Origin: an uncultured Roseobacter sp.
Lineage (GTDB): Bacteria > Pseudomonadota > Alphaproteobacteria > Rhodobacterales > Rhodobacteraceae
Length of the DNA: 47,521 nucleotides
Direction: 5' to 3'
Assembly (NCBI GenBank): GCA_947501635.1
Contig: CANMWT010000018.1
Span: 1 to 47,521, forward strand
The position numbers and the translations under genes are program-made. This document shows, piece after piece, positions 23,217-33,069 of the stretch (positions within the stretch are counted from its first letter, which is position 1; every line of letters begins with the position of its first letter). A model generated the notes under the pieces. The model was not told the DNA's origin. It ran no database searches and worked only from the letters and a program-made list of their open reading frames with translations.

Positions 23217-23507
23217 ATGTTTGCTGTAGTTGTGACGCTGACGCTCAAGCCGGATGTGCGCGAGGCTTTCATGGCGCTGATGCATCAGAACGCGCGACGC
23301 TCGCTGTCGGAAGAGCTTGGCTGCCACCGGTTTGATGTAGCGACTGATCCCGACCGCCCGGACGAAGTGTTTCTATACGAACTCTACAGCGATGCGGCGG
23401 CGTTTCAGGCGCACCTGCAAAGCGCTCATTTTGCAGCGTTCGACAAATCGACCGCCGCGATGATCGCGCACAAGGATGTCCGGACCTATTGCGAGGTGCA
23501 CCAATGA
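23217..23507 (+). CDS. ABM-domain (antibiotic biosynthesis monooxygenase fold) small protein
   Basis: A 96-residue single ABM domain of the dimeric ferredoxin-like barrel type: FAVVVTLTLKPDVREAFMALM, SLSEELGCHRFDVATDP, EVFLYELYSDAAAFQAHLQSAHF. Similar small proteins (YgiN, LsrG and relatives) act as cofactor-free monooxygenases or isomerases, but most have no proven substrate. The start at 23217 follows GGGAGG with eight bases spacing. The MBL hydrolase start overlaps its stop codon, so the two are made together. Confidence 0.8.
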   Translation: MFAVVVTLTLKPDVREAFMALMHQNARRSLSEELGCHRFDVATDPDRPDEVFLYELYSDAAAFQAHLQSAHFAAFDKSTAAMIAHKDVRTYCEVHQ

Positions 23508-24301
23508 GCAACTGGGAAGTCCATGCCGTCAAATATGCCGACCGCACTGCACGTACCCGCGCAGATAGCTTCATTTTTGATGACAATCATGATGCACCGC
23601 ATGCGATGGACTATTTTATGTGGGTTCTGCGCCGTGGTGACGAGGTCATTCTGGTCGACACAGGCTATGACACAGCAGAGGCACAGGCGCGCGGGCGCCC
23701 GATCCGGATTCATCCCGCAGAGGCGCTTGCCCCGCTGGGTTTGACGCCTGAGGCGATTGACCACGTGATCGTGACGCACCTGCACTACGACCACGCCGGC
23801 GGTTTGCATCTCTTTCCCAACGCGCAGTTGCATCTGCAATCTGCCGAAATGGCCTTTGCCACCGGTCCGTGCATGTGCCACCCGACGTTGCGCATGCCCT
23901 ATACCGCCGGTCATATCTGCACCGCCATCGAAAGGCTGTACCGTGGCAAGATGCAGTTTTTTGACGGTGACGGTGAGATCGCAGAGGGTGTGAGCGTGCA
24001 TTGCATCGGCGGTCACAGCCGCGGTTTGCAGGCCGTGCGCGTCAGGACGCAGGCAGGCTGGCTGGTGCTGGCGTCAGATGCGGCGCATTTTTACGAAAAC
24101 CTGTTTGAGCACAAGCCCTTCCCCATCGTGGTTGATTTGCAAAACATGCTGGACGGTTTTTTGCGGCTCGAACAGCTGGCGTCTGACCCGCAACTGATCA
24201 TTCCCGGCCACGACCCATTGGTGGGCCGCCATTTTCCCAGCGGGTGCGCGGATCATATCTGGCGGTTGGATCAGGGCCCCGAAAGGCCGATACCGCGCTA
24301 G
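23504..24301 (+). CDS. MBL-fold metallohydrolase, lactonase-like
   Basis: A 265-residue metallo-beta-lactamase-fold hydrolase with a complete metal site: THLHYDHAGG, a later histidine in GGHSRG, ASDAAHFYEN and the terminal PGHDP. Length and the HxHxDHAGG context resemble the N-acyl-homoserine lactonase (AttM/AhlD) branch, which opens lactone rings. Two roles are open. It could quench quorum-sensing lactones, or it could open a sugar lactone to feed the divergent threonate-type operon. The sequence does not decide. It starts by ATGA overlap with the ABM gene and ends 98 bases before ureD. Confidence 0.75.
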   Translation: MSNWEVHAVKYADRTARTRADSFIFDDNHDAPHAMDYFMWVLRRGDEVILVDTGYDTAEAQARGRPIRIHPAEALAPLGLTPEAIDHVIVTHLHYDHAGGLHLFPNAQLHLQSAEMAFATGPCMCHPTLRMPYTAGHICTAIERLYRGKMQFFDGDGEIAEGVSVHCIGGHSRGLQAVRVRTQAGWLVLASDAAHFYENLFEHKPFPIVVDLQNMLDGFLRLEQLASDPQLIIPGHDPLVGRHFPSGCADHIWRLDQGPERPIPR

Positions 24302-24317
24302 CGCCGCACTGCATTTC

Positions 24318-24334
24318 TGCCCAAAAATTGGGCA
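24318..24334. promoter_or_regulatory. Palindrome upstream of urease operon, candidate NtrC site
   Basis: TGCCCAA-AAA-TTGGGCA is a perfect 7-bp inverted repeat with a 3-base centre, 66 bases before the proposed ureD start. It has the same 17-bp length as the enteric NtrC consensus (TGCACC-N5-GGTGCA type) and agrees at most of its positions. Urease operons are commonly under nitrogen control, which supports the idea. ACTTTT follows, so it could instead be a weak terminator for the MBL gene. Confidence 0.4.
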
Positions 24335-24399
24335 ACTTTTAAAGCAAGCCGCCCTGCGACATCTTCGGTCTGGTCAAGCGCGCGTGTTGTGTGTGAGGG

Positions 24400-25257
24400 T
24401 TGGGCCTAACTGCAACGACCAAAGAGCTGCCTGTCTTGTTGATGCGTGCCGCGACACCGCTGGACCAGCCCCGTGCTTTCGGGCAGGCGTTTGTCAGTAC
24501 CAAGAACAGAAACGGTGTGTCCGCCCTTGATGGACTGCGCCAGTCTGGCGCGCTGAAACTGATGTTTCCCACGCGACGCGATCTGACAGAAGCGACCATT
24601 GTGAACACATCAGGCGGCGTGACAGGCGGAGACGTCTTCAGCATCCGCGCCACGGCGGGTGCAGGTTCGCATCTTATCCTGACCACGCAGGCTGCCGAAC
24701 GCGTCTATCGGGCGCAACAGGGCCAGATCGGCCGGGTCGAGACCGCGTTGACAGCCGAAGCCGACAGCACGCTGTTCTGGCTGCCGCAAGAGACCATCCT
24801 TTACGATGATGCGGTACTGCATCGCAGGCTCACGGTCGAGCTTGCGGCGGATGCGCGGTTTCTCATGGTCGAACCCGTTCTGTTCGGACGCCGCGCCATG
24901 GGCGAGGATGCCCGCAGGCTGACGTTTCGGGACCGCATCGACGTCCGCCGCGACGGCGTGGCGCTCTACCGCGACGCGATCACGCTTGATGGCGCGGTGG
25001 GGGCGACCCTTGACCGCCCGGCGGTGGCGAAGGGTGCGCGCGCCATGGCGAGCCTGCTGTGGGTTGATCCGGCAGCGGACGCCAGACTGGAGCGTGTGCG
25101 CGCGCATCTGGGCCCGACCGGTGGTGCCAGCCTTTTGCAAAGCGGCGTGCTGGCGCTGCGCCTCTTGGCGGAAGACGGCTTTGAGCTGCGCCGCGCGCTG
25201 TTGCCCGTACTGGATTTACTTACTGAAAACACCCTTCCCCAAAGTTGGAGGCTATGA
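24400..25257 (+). CDS. ureD: Urease accessory protein UreD
   Basis: A 285-residue UreD/UreH protein: QPRAFGQAFVSTKNRNGVSALDGLRQSGALKLMFP, VNTSGGVTGGDVF, LTTQAAERVYRAQ and LFGRRAMGE are family hallmarks. UreD binds apo-urease first and forms the scaffold, with UreF and UreG, for nickel delivery. The start is uncertain. TTG 24400 gives the length used here, but its GAGGG is too close; ATG 24442, 42 bases downstream, is an alternative that keeps all conserved motifs. It is the first gene of the urease operon and lies three bases from ureA. Confidence 0.9.
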   Translation: MGLTATTKELPVLLMRAATPLDQPRAFGQAFVSTKNRNGVSALDGLRQSGALKLMFPTRRDLTEATIVNTSGGVTGGDVFSIRATAGAGSHLILTTQAAERVYRAQQGQIGRVETALTAEADSTLFWLPQETILYDDAVLHRRLTVELAADARFLMVEPVLFGRRAMGEDARRLTFRDRIDVRRDGVALYRDAITLDGAVGATLDRPAVAKGARAMASLLWVDPAADARLERVRAHLGPTGGASLLQSGVLALRLLAEDGFELRRALLPVLDLLTENTLPQSWRL

Positions 25258-25260
25258 CCC

Positions 25261-25563
25261 ATGCAGCTCACGCCCCGTGAAAAAGACAAACTACTGGTCG
25301 CCATGGCCGCCGAGGTGGCCCGAAAGCGGCTCGCGCGCGGTGTCAAACTGAACCACCCCGAGGCCATAGCGCTGATTACCGATGCTGTGGTGGAGGGCGC
25401 GCGCGACGGGCGGTCCGTGGCGGATATGATGGAAGCCGGCGCGCAGGTCATCACCCGGGCACAATGCATGGAAGGGGTGCCCGAGATGATCCACGACGTG
25501 CAGGTCGAAGCCACCTTTCCCGACGGCACCAAGCTGGTGACCGTGCACAACCCGATACGATAG
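25261..25563 (+). CDS. ureA: Urease gamma subunit
   Basis: A 100-residue UreA with the invariant start [35 protein letters not shown] pattern and the C-terminal [20 protein letters not shown]. It is full length for separate gamma subunits. It forms the (ABC)3 urease with UreB and UreC. GGAGG overlaps the end of ureD upstream. Confidence 0.95.
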   Translation: MQLTPREKDKLLVAMAAEVARKRLARGVKLNHPEAIALITDAVVEGARDGRSVADMMEAGAQVITRAQCMEGVPEMIHDVQVEATFPDGTKLVTVHNPIR

Positions 25564-25572
25564 GAGGCAGCC

Positions 25573-25881
25573 ATGATCCCCGGAGAAATCATCACCGCCG
25601 ACGGCGACATCGCCCTGAACGAGGGCCGGGAGGCCATCACGCTGATGGTCGCCAATACCGGTGACCGGCCCGTGCAGGTGGGCAGCCACTATCACTTTGG
25701 CGAGGCCAACAGTGCATTGGAGTTTGACCGCGACGCCGCGCGCGGCATGCGGCTGGATATCGCCGCGGGTACCGCGGTGCGCTTTGAGCCCGGCCAGAGG
25801 CGCGAGGTGCAGCTGATCCCGGTCTCCGGTGCGCGGCGCATCTTTGGGTTCAATCAGGCTGTGATGGGGCCGCTCGAATGA
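25573..25881 (+). CDS. ureB: Urease beta subunit
   Basis: A 102-residue Ure[38 protein letters not shown], the [16 protein letters not shown] segment and FGFNQAVMG at the end. It is complete and separate from ureA, the usual alphaproteobacterial arrangement. GGAGG lies seven bases before the ATG. Its TGA overlaps the ATG of the next small gene, so that gene is translated with it. Confidence 0.95.
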   Translation: MIPGEIITADGDIALNEGREAITLMVANTGDRPVQVGSHYHFGEANSALEFDRDAARGMRLDIAAGTAVRFEPGQRREVQLIPVSGARRIFGFNQAVMGPLE

Positions 25882-26198
25882 TGCTGGGCTATAACCCTGT
25901 CACGGCCTTTGCCAACACTGTGCAGGCAGCATTTATGCTGGCCGAAGCGCAGTCGGTGATTGCCATGCGCCTCTTGGGCATGGCCGGTGTATGGTCCGTT
26001 CCGCCAAGTGAGAAGACACGCATGGTGTCGGAAAAATTCCGCGCAGCGACCCGGTCGAACGGGGCCGCTGTCGAGGCGGTTCTGAAAGGCCACACCCCTG
26101 ACGAGGTCTTTGCCGCTGCCCTGAAACCCTACCGCCGGCACACCCGCGCCAACAGCCGCCGCCTGACGAGACGCGGCATGAAGCGGAGCGCAAAATGA
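25878..26198 (+). CDS. Uncharacterised small protein inside the urease operon
   Basis: A 106-residue protein between ureB and ureC. The first half is hydrophobic and alanine-rich, probably helical ([29 protein letters not shown]). The second half is basic and ends in [22 protein letters not shown] recognise no enzymatic motif; the helical half faintly resembles phasin-like proteins. The start (ATG 25878, ATGA overlap with ureB) and normal codon usage argue that it is a real gene. Its location suggests an accessory role in urease assembly, regulation or membrane placement, without direct evidence. Confidence 0.7.
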   Translation: MMLGYNPVTAFANTVQAAFMLAEAQSVIAMRLLGMAGVWSVPPSEKTRMVSEKFRAATRSNGAAVEAVLKGHTPDEVFAAALKPYRRHTRANSRRLTRRGMKRSAK

Positions 26199-26293
26199 GC
26201 GGGGCAGCGACCGACGCCAAACCCGCCCCGACGCTAAACCGCATAGCATTCAGCAGCGCGCCTGTTGGAGCACAGACAGGATCGAGAACGTAA
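26195..26293 (+). CDS. Possible 32-residue ORF between the small gene and ureC
   Basis: A short frame starts at an ATG that overlaps the TGA of the preceding gene (ATGA) and stops one base before the ureC start. The product would be [16 protein letters not shown] followed by [16 protein letters not shown]. There are no recognisable motifs. Exact fitting between two genes suggests translational coupling to ureC, but it could simply be an untranslated spacer. Confidence 0.3.
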   Translation: MSGAATDAKPAPTLNRIAFSSAPVGAQTGSRT

Positions 26294-26294
26294 A

Positions 26295-28004
26295 ATGGCA
26301 ACAACAATTTCACGCGCCTCTTATGCCGCGATGTTCGGCCCCACAACCGGTGACAAGGTCCGCCTTGCCGATACCGACCTTGTGATCGAGGTCGAGCGCG
26401 ATCACACCACCTATGGCGAAGAGGTCAAGTTCGGCGGCGGCAAGGTCATTCGCGACGGGATGGGCCAGTCTCAGGTGACACGGGCCGAGGGCGCGGTGGA
26501 CACGGTCATCACCAATGCGCTGATTGTGGATCACACCGGCATCTACAAGGCCGATGTGGGCTTGCGCGACGGGCGCATCGCCAAGATCGGAAAGGCCGGC
26601 AACCCCGACACGCAACCCGGCGTCGACATCATTGTTGGCCCCTCAACCGAGGCCATCGCAGGCGAGGGCAAGATCCTGACGGCGGGCGGGTTTGACAGCC
26701 ATATCCACTTTATCGCGCCGCAGCAGATCGACGATGCGCTGCATTCCGGCATCACAACCATGCTGGGTGGCGGCACGGGCCCTGCGCATGGCACGCTGGC
26801 CACGACCTGCACGCCGGGCAGCTGGCATATCGGGCGAATGCTGCAGGCGCTGGACGCCTTCCCCATGAACTTTGGCATTTCCGGCAAAGGCAACGCCAGC
26901 CAGCCCGCTGCGCTGGTCGAGATGATCGAAGGCGGTGCCTGTGCGATGAAACTGCACGAGGATTGGGGGACCACGCCGGGCGCCATAGACTGTTGCCTGT
27001 CGGTTGCGGACGACATGGATGTGCAGGTGATGATCCACACCGACACGCTGAACGAGAGCGGATTTGTCGAGAATACGGTCGCGGCCATAAAGGGCCGCAC
27101 GATCCACGCCTTTCACACCGAGGGTGCCGGCGGCGGGCACGCGCCTGACATCATAAAGATTTGCGGCGACGCCAATGTGCTGCCCTCCTCGACCAACCCG
27201 ACACGGCCCTTTACGGTCAATACGCTGGAAGAACATCTCGATATGCTGATGGTCTGCCACCATCTCGACAAGTCGATCCCCGAGGATGTCGCCTTTGCTG
27301 AAAGCCGCATCCGGCGTGAAACGATCGCGGCAGAAGATATCCTGCATGACATGGGGGCGTTCTCGATCATCGCGTCTGACAGTCAGGCCATGGGACGTGT
27401 GGGCGAGGTCATCATCCGCACATGGCAGACCGCAGACAAAATGAAAAAGCAGCGCGGCGCGCTGGACAGCGAAACCGGCGACAATGACAACATGCGGGTG
27501 CGCCGCTACATCGCGAAGTATACGATCAACCCTGCGATTGCGCATGGTTTGAGCCACGAGATCGGCAGCATCGAAGAGGGCAAGCGCGCCGATCTGGTGC
27601 TGTGGAATCCTGCTTTTTTTGGCGTCAAACCCGAGATGGTCCTGATGGCCGGCACAATTGTCTGCGCGCAGATGGGCGACACGAACGCTTCGATCCCAAC
27701 GCCGCAACCGGTCTACACGCGGCCCATGTTCGGTGCCTTCGGCCGGTCACTGGAGCGCTCTTCGGTGACGTTTGTCAGCGCCGCGGCCGAAGCGGCCGGT
27801 ATTGGCGCGACGCTGGGTCTGCGCAAGGACGTAAAGGCCGTGAAGGGCACGCGCAATATCGGTAAAAAGGATCTGATCCTGAACGATGCGCTTCCGGAGA
27901 TTGAAGTGAATCCAGAAACTTACGAAGTGCGGGCAGATGGGGAGCTGCTCACATGCCAGCCGGCGGATGTTCTGCCTATGGCGCAACGTTATTTCTTATA
28001 TTGA
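26295..28004 (+). CDS. ureC: Urease alpha (catalytic) subunit
   Basis: A 569-residue complete UreC. All catalytic residues are in place: nickel-binding His136 and His138 (DSHIHF), the carbamylated Lys219 in [12 protein letters not shown], and His248 (HTDTLNES). His274 ([14 protein letters not shown]), the mobile-flap motif [22 protein letters not shown] with Cys321 and His322/323, and the metal Asp362 ([13 protein letters not shown]) are also present. It hydrolyses urea to ammonia and carbamate. The start [20 protein letters not shown] is at 26295; an upstream in-frame ATG at 26265 lacks family similarity. Confidence 0.97.
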   Translation: MATTISRASYAAMFGPTTGDKVRLADTDLVIEVERDHTTYGEEVKFGGGKVIRDGMGQSQVTRAEGAVDTVITNALIVDHTGIYKADVGLRDGRIAKIGKAGNPDTQPGVDIIVGPSTEAIAGEGKILTAGGFDSHIHFIAPQQIDDALHSGITTMLGGGTGPAHGTLATTCTPGSWHIGRMLQALDAFPMNFGISGKGNASQPAALVEMIEGGACAMKLHEDWGTTPGAIDCCLSVADDMDVQVMIHTDTLNESGFVENTVAAIKGRTIHAFHTEGAGGGHAPDIIKICGDANVLPSSTNPTRPFTVNTLEEHLDMLMVCHHLDKSIPEDVAFAESRIRRETIAAEDILHDMGAFSIIASDSQAMGRVGEVIIRTWQTADKMKKQRGALDSETGDNDNMRVRRYIAKYTINPAIAHGLSHEIGSIEEGKRADLVLWNPAFFGVKPEMVLMAGTIVCAQMGDTNASIPTPQPVYTRPMFGAFGRSLERSSVTFVSAAAEAAGIGATLGLRKDVKAVKGTRNIGKKDLILNDALPEIEVNPETYEVRADGELLTCQPADVLPMAQRYFLY

Positions 28005-28013
28005 GAGGCCCCC

Positions 28014-28520
28014 ATGCAAACTGCCCAAGAGATTATCAGCCAGTCAGAGGCCGCGGACGATCAGGTCGCGCTGGACTACGATGCCCGCTTTCTGAGGCGC
28101 AAGGTACTGACGACGCGCGCGGGCGCCCAGATCCTTGTGGATTTGCCGCGGACCACATCGCTGGGCCACGGGGACGCCCTGCGCACCAGTACCGGTGTAT
28201 TGGTCGAGGTCGTCGCGGCACCCGAGCCTTTGCTGCAGGTGACTGGACCAGATTTGCCGCGTATCGCATGGCACATCGGCAACCGGCACACCCCCTGCCA
28301 GATTGAGACCGACCGCCTGCTGATCCAGCGCGACCATGTGATGGCCGATATGCTGGCGCGCATCGGCGCTGTGGTCATAGAGGTGGAGGAACCTTTTACA
28401 CCCGAGGGCGGTGCCTATGGGCACGGCCGGACCCACGGGCATGACCACAGCCATGCGCATGGGCCGGACCATACGCCCCACGAGCACCACCATCACCACC
28501 ACCAGCATCATGAGCACTAA
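28014..28520 (+). CDS. ureE: Urease nickel metallochaperone UreE with His-rich tail
   Basis: A 168-residue UreE. The N-terminal domain has LDYDARFLRRKVLTTRAGAQILVDLPRT and the C-terminal metal domain HIGNRHTPCQI and RDHVMADMLARIGA. The last 30 residues or so carry a dense histidine tail with alternating GH/HDH repeats and a six-histidine run, a nickel store seen in some UreE proteins. It delivers nickel to UreG. It starts nine bases after ureC. Its tail-coding DNA overlaps the ureF start by 11 bases. Confidence 0.95.
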   Translation: MQTAQEIISQSEAADDQVALDYDARFLRRKVLTTRAGAQILVDLPRTTSLGHGDALRTSTGVLVEVVAAPEPLLQVTGPDLPRIAWHIGNRHTPCQIETDRLLIQRDHVMADMLARIGAVVIEVEEPFTPEGGAYGHGRTHGHDHSHAHGPDHTPHEHHHHHHQHHEH

Positions 28521-29151
28521 TGCTTATCTGACGCTGGCGCAGTGGTTTTCACCGGGGTTTCCCGTTGGCGCTTATGCCTATTCGCACGGGCTGGAGAGCG
28601 CGATTGATCGCGGCGCGATCGCCGATGCGGAGACGCTTGAAATCTGGCTGGAGGACCTTGTCTCGCAGGGCAGCGGCCGCAACGACGTGATACTGCTTGC
28701 GGCAGCTTTTGACACGCCGCCCGAGGGCCTTGCCGCGCTCGATGCCGAGGCGCGCGCCTTTGCCGCCTCCAGCGAGCGTCTGACCGAAACGCTTGATCAG
28801 GGGGCGGCATTTTGCCGGACAGTCGGGGCGATCTGGGCGATGGATATCGGCACGCTGAGCTATCCCGTGGCCGTGGGTCGTGCCGCGCGTCTGGAGGTCC
28901 TTCCGCTGGACATGACCGCTCAGATGTACTTGCATGCCTTTACCGCCAACCTTGTATCTGCCGCGGTACGGCTGGTGCCACTGGGCCAGACCGAGGGACA
29001 GGCGGTCCTTGCGGCTTTGGCCCCGCTGATCGAACGCACGGCCAAGGATGCCATCCAGCGGGGACTGGACGACATCAGCTCAAACTGTTTTGCTGTCGAC
29101 ATCGAAGCGATGCGGCACGAAACCCAGTATTCAAAGGTCTTTCGCACATGA
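28510..29151 (+). CDS. ureF: Urease accessory protein UreF
   Basis: A 213-residue UreF with [28 protein letters not shown] at the N-terminus, the central [13 protein letters not shown] region and the C-terminal [41 protein letters not shown], the part that contacts UreG and UreD. ATG 28510 lies within the end of ureE in another frame. The frame stays open upstream through the His tail of ureE but is threonine/methionine junk there. Its stop overlaps the ureG ATG. Confidence 0.95.
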   Translation: MSTNAYLTLAQWFSPGFPVGAYAYSHGLESAIDRGAIADAETLEIWLEDLVSQGSGRNDVILLAAAFDTPPEGLAALDAEARAFAASSERLTETLDQGAAFCRTVGAIWAMDIGTLSYPVAVGRAARLEVLPLDMTAQMYLHAFTANLVSAAVRLVPLGQTEGQAVLAALAPLIERTAKDAIQRGLDDISSNCFAVDIEAMRHETQYSKVFRT

Positions 29152-29789
29152 ACGAACACGTCCCTCCTACGTTGAACGGCCCTGTCAGGATCGGCATCGG
29201 CGGTCCGGTGGGCGCGGGGAAAACAACGCTGACCGCAGCGCTTGCGCGCGCGCTGAGCCCGCATCATTCCATCGGTGTTATCACCAATGACATCTATACG
29301 CAGGAAGATGCCGAAGCGCTGATGCGGCTGCAAATCCTGCCGCAGGACCGTGTCATCGGGGTCGAGACGGGCGGCTGTCCGCACACAGCGATCCGCGAAG
29401 ATGCCTCGATCAACCTTGCCGCGGTGGCCGAGATGCAGGCCCGCCACCCCGAGGTCGAAGCGGTCCTGATAGAGAGCGGCGGGGACAATCTGTCGGCGAC
29501 CTTCTCGCCGGAACTGGCGGATGTGACGCTTTATGTGATTGACGTGGCGGCGGGCGAGGAAATCCCGCGCAAAGGCGGGCCCGCGATCACACGGTCTGAC
29601 CTGCTTATCATCAACAAGACCGATCTGGCGCCTCATGTGGGCGCATCGCTGGAGGTAATGGACCGCGACGCACAGCGCATGCGCGCGGGACGCCCGTTTG
29701 TCTTTGCCGCGCTACGCCATGGCGAGGGTGTGGAGGATATCGTGATGCATATCCGCGCGCTGTCTGGGCTGGGGCTGGTGACGGGCTAA
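29148..29789 (+). CDS. ureG: Urease GTPase UreG
   Basis: A 213-residue SIMIBI-class GTPase: P-loop [13 protein letters not shown] at about residues 15-27, then [13 protein letters not shown], the metal-binding [19 protein letters not shown] with the CPH nickel site, [17 protein letters not shown] and the guanine motif [11 protein letters not shown]. It powers nickel insertion with UreD and UreF. It starts at the ATGA overlap with ureF. It is the last urease gene; no nickel or urea transporter follows in this window. Confidence 0.97.
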   Translation: MNEHVPPTLNGPVRIGIGGPVGAGKTTLTAALARALSPHHSIGVITNDIYTQEDAEALMRLQILPQDRVIGVETGGCPHTAIREDASINLAAVAEMQARHPEVEAVLIESGGDNLSATFSPELADVTLYVIDVAAGEEIPRKGGPAITRSDLLIINKTDLAPHVGASLEVMDRDAQRMRAGRPFVFAALRHGEGVEDIVMHIRALSGLGLVTG

Positions 29790-30034
29790 GCGGTTCCTTT
29801 CCAACTCCCGACCCCAGCGGCCACGCGACAGCCCGGCTCCTCGCGGCGGCCCCGCGCGTCTGGCATTGCAGTAGGCCTGAAAACGCTGCTCTTTTTTGGC
29901 TCGGTATTGCATCGGCATCACGTCGGTGAGGCGTCGGTACGCTGGCCGAAAACCAGCCCTTCAGGGCCATTTTTCCAATTTTCTGTCTATTCTGGTAAGC
30001 TGTCGCACAAAAAAGATGAAGGGGAGATTGCGAC
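29790..30034. other. 245-base spacer after the urease operon
   Basis: No convincing gene lies here. A dyad TGGCC/GGCCA spans about 29942-29969, followed by an ATTTTT tract near 29970. It could end urease transcripts, but the loop is long and the T tract short. The AT-rich end (about 29965-30010) probably holds the promoter of the methyltransferase gene, whose ribosome site AAGGGGAG is at about 30018-30025. Confidence 0.3.
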
Positions 30035-30814
30035 ATGAGTACGCTGCGTTTCACCAAAAAAGCTGCCGCCGATCTTGCCGCGGCCTATGCCGCGCCGGAT
30101 CTGGTCGCCCAACGCGAGGCGGTGTTGCAGCTGCTGAAGCTGCGCCCCGGCGAGCGGGTGATCGATATCGGTTGCGGCCCTGGGTTTCTAAGCGAAAGCA
30201 TGGCCGCACAAACCGGCCCCGGGGGCCATGTTCTGGGTGTTGATATCTCGGACGACCTGATCGCGCTCTGCCGCGACCGCGCGCCCCCCGCAAATCTGTC
30301 ATATGCGGTTGAAGACGCGCTGTCTCTGAGCGCCGGTACTGGTAGTTTTGACGTGGCCGTCAGCACGCAGGTCGCAGAATATGTGCCGGACACGACCGCC
30401 CTGCTGGCCGAAATGGCCCGTGTGCTGCGGCCCGGCGGGCGCGCGCTGGTGATGGCGACAGACTGGCGGGCGGTTGGCTGGCACAGCACGGCGCCCGCGC
30501 GCATGACAGAGGTGATGCGCGCATGGGAGAAGCATTGTGCGCACCCATGCCTGCCACGGGTGCTGGCCCCTGCCCTGCGGCAAGCGGGATTTATCGAAGT
30601 GCAGGCCACGATGCATCCGCTGGTCAATCTGTCCTTCCACCGCAAGTCGTACAGCTATGCCATCGCAAAGCTGCTGCGCGACTATGTACAGAAAGAGAAT
30701 GTGACACCCGAGACCATAGAGGCGTGGTTTGACGACCTGGTCCGCCTTGATGAAGCGGGCCAGTATTACTTTACCTCGGCGCGGATGATCCTTCAGGCGC
30801 GCAAAGCCGGCTGA
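30035..30814 (+). CDS. SAM-dependent class I methyltransferase
   Basis: A 259-residue methyltransferase. Motif I is VIDIGCGPGFLSESMA (about residues 46-61), with the acidic VLGVDISDDLIALC after it, then the post-I motif VSTQVAEYVPDT and MARVLRPGGRALVMATDW. The closest general type is the UbiE/menG-like group, which includes methyltransferases of small molecules and arsenite. The C-terminal part has FHRKSYSYAIAKLLRDYV. The substrate is unknown. The gene stands alone between ureG and the convergent formaldehyde dehydrogenase, whose stop is three bases away. Confidence 0.8.
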   Translation: MSTLRFTKKAAADLAAAYAAPDLVAQREAVLQLLKLRPGERVIDIGCGPGFLSESMAAQTGPGGHVLGVDISDDLIALCRDRAPPANLSYAVEDALSLSAGTGSFDVAVSTQVAEYVPDTTALLAEMARVLRPGGRALVMATDWRAVGWHSTAPARMTEVMRAWEKHCAHPCLPRVLAPALRQAGFIEVQATMHPLVNLSFHRKSYSYAIAKLLRDYVQKENVTPETIEAWFDDLVRLDEAGQYYFTSARMILQARKAG

Positions 30815-30817
30815 GGT

Positions 30818-31933
<1,116 letters not shown>

Positions 31934-31990
31934 GGGAAATCCTCTCTGTGCTTAACTGTTTTCCCGATAGAGAATGCCCATGTCTTGCGT

Positions 31991-31996
31991 TGTCAA
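31991..31996 (-). promoter_or_regulatory. Consensus -35 element upstream of frmA
   Basis: On the minus strand a perfect TTGACA occupies 31996-31991, at the end of the upstream LacI-type regulator gene. The frmA ATG lies about 58 bases downstream. No good -10 is visible at the standard distance (the best stretch is TCTCTA), so the promoter call is partial. It suggests frmA is expressed independently of the regulator gene. Confidence 0.35.
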
Positions 31997-33015
31997 GTCT
32001 TTGGAGGCGGCGCCAGCGAGGCGCGGTGGATGAATTCCGTGGCAAATGTCTGGGACAGCAGCCCTTCCTCGCCCGCGATCCGGCCCAGCAGAAGACGTGC
32101 CGCTGCGCGGCCCACCTCTGTTTGCGGCACGCGCACGGTGGCCAGTGGCGGCGTGACGACCCGTGCGATGCCCACATCGTCAAAGCCTATGAACGACAGA
32201 TCGCGCGGCAGCTGCAGCCCCATGTCGCGCGCCCGCATCATGGCACCAGCTGCCTGCGCGTCATTGGCGCAGAGCACAACGGTAGGTGTTTCCGGCTGGC
32301 GCATAATCTCGGTCAGCGCGTCGGCTGCGTCGTCCAGAAGGTAGGGCGCTTCGGTCATATGGGTGAGGCGCGCGCCCTGTCCGTAGGCGTTGATCGCGGC
32401 GATGACACCGTCGCGGCGGGCCTTTGCGCGGTCGTTTACATTGGTGATACCGCAGATCATGGCGATCCGACGGTGCCCCAGATCCATGGCGTGGCGGGCC
32501 GCATCACCTGCCGCTGTCTGGTTATCGAACCCAACGTATAGCTCTCCCGGGCGGGTGGCGTTGCACCATGTCACCAGATGCGCCACACGGCGTTTGTCGA
32601 TGAAATCCCACGTGGCCTGTGGACGTTCGTTGCCAATCAAGAGCAGACCGTCCGCGCCCTGTGCCACCAGCGACTTGATCTGGCGGAACTCCTGCTCTGC
32701 GTCAAAGCCCGTGGTGGCGACCAGTAGGGTCACACCTTCCTGAGCCAGTTCCTCCTGAAAGGCCTGCAGACCGCTGGCAAACATTGCGTTGGCCATGGAG
32801 GGGATGACCGCGCCGACGGTGTTGGTTCTTTTGGAGGCCAGTGCGCGGCCGCCGAAGTTGGGCGTATAGCCGAGGCGTTCGATCGCCGCGTCGATCTTTT
32901 TGCGTGTGCTTTCAGCGACCTTGGTCGGATCGTTAAGCGCACGTGAGATGCTGGCCGTGGACACGCCCGCAAGCTTTGCGACGTCTTCGAGTGTGGGCGC
33001 GTTCAATTTGGTCAT
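31993..33015 (-). CDS. LacI-family repressor of the sulfopropanediol operon
   Basis: A 340-residue LacI/GalR regulator. The DNA-binding helix-turn-helix is LEDVAKLAGVSTASISRALNDPTKVAESTRKKI (about residues 9-41). The hinge follows and then a periplasmic-binding-protein-like effector domain (GAVIPSMANAMFASGLQAFQEEL, LLIGNERPQ, LCANDAQAAGAMMRARDMG). It is divergent from the hps/com genes, and a double LacI-type operator sits between them. That makes it the likely repressor of both its own gene and the operon. The inducer might be dihydroxypropanesulfonate or sulfolactate; this is inference. Confidence 0.85.
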   Translation of the reverse strand: MTKLNAPTLEDVAKLAGVSTASISRALNDPTKVAESTRKKIDAAIERLGYTPNFGGRALASKRTNTVGAVIPSMANAMFASGLQAFQEELAQEGVTLLVATTGFDAEQEFRQIKSLVAQGADGLLLIGNERPQATWDFIDKRRVAHLVTWCNATRPGELYVGFDNQTAAGDAARHAMDLGHRRIAMICGITNVNDRAKARRDGVIAAINAYGQGARLTHMTEAPYLLDDAADALTEIMRQPETPTVVLCANDAQAAGAMMRARDMGLQLPRDLSFIGFDDVGIARVVTPPLATVRVPQTEVGRAAARLLLGRIAGEEGLLSQTFATEFIHRASLAPPPKT

Positions 33016-33069
33016 GCATCACCTCACCCCCACGCTTGACGCGGGGTAAACAATTTTCCCTGACATCAA

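Noticed and set aside
26643-27707. 354-codon open frame on the minus strand opposite ureC
   Set aside because: UreC on the other strand has all catalytic residues; the antisense frame has no motif.
29712-29921. Possible small basic protein on the minus strand after ureG
   Set aside because: It overlaps the end of ureG, is arginine-rich in the way of non-coding GC-rich frames, and has no ribosome site or homologous motif that I recognise.
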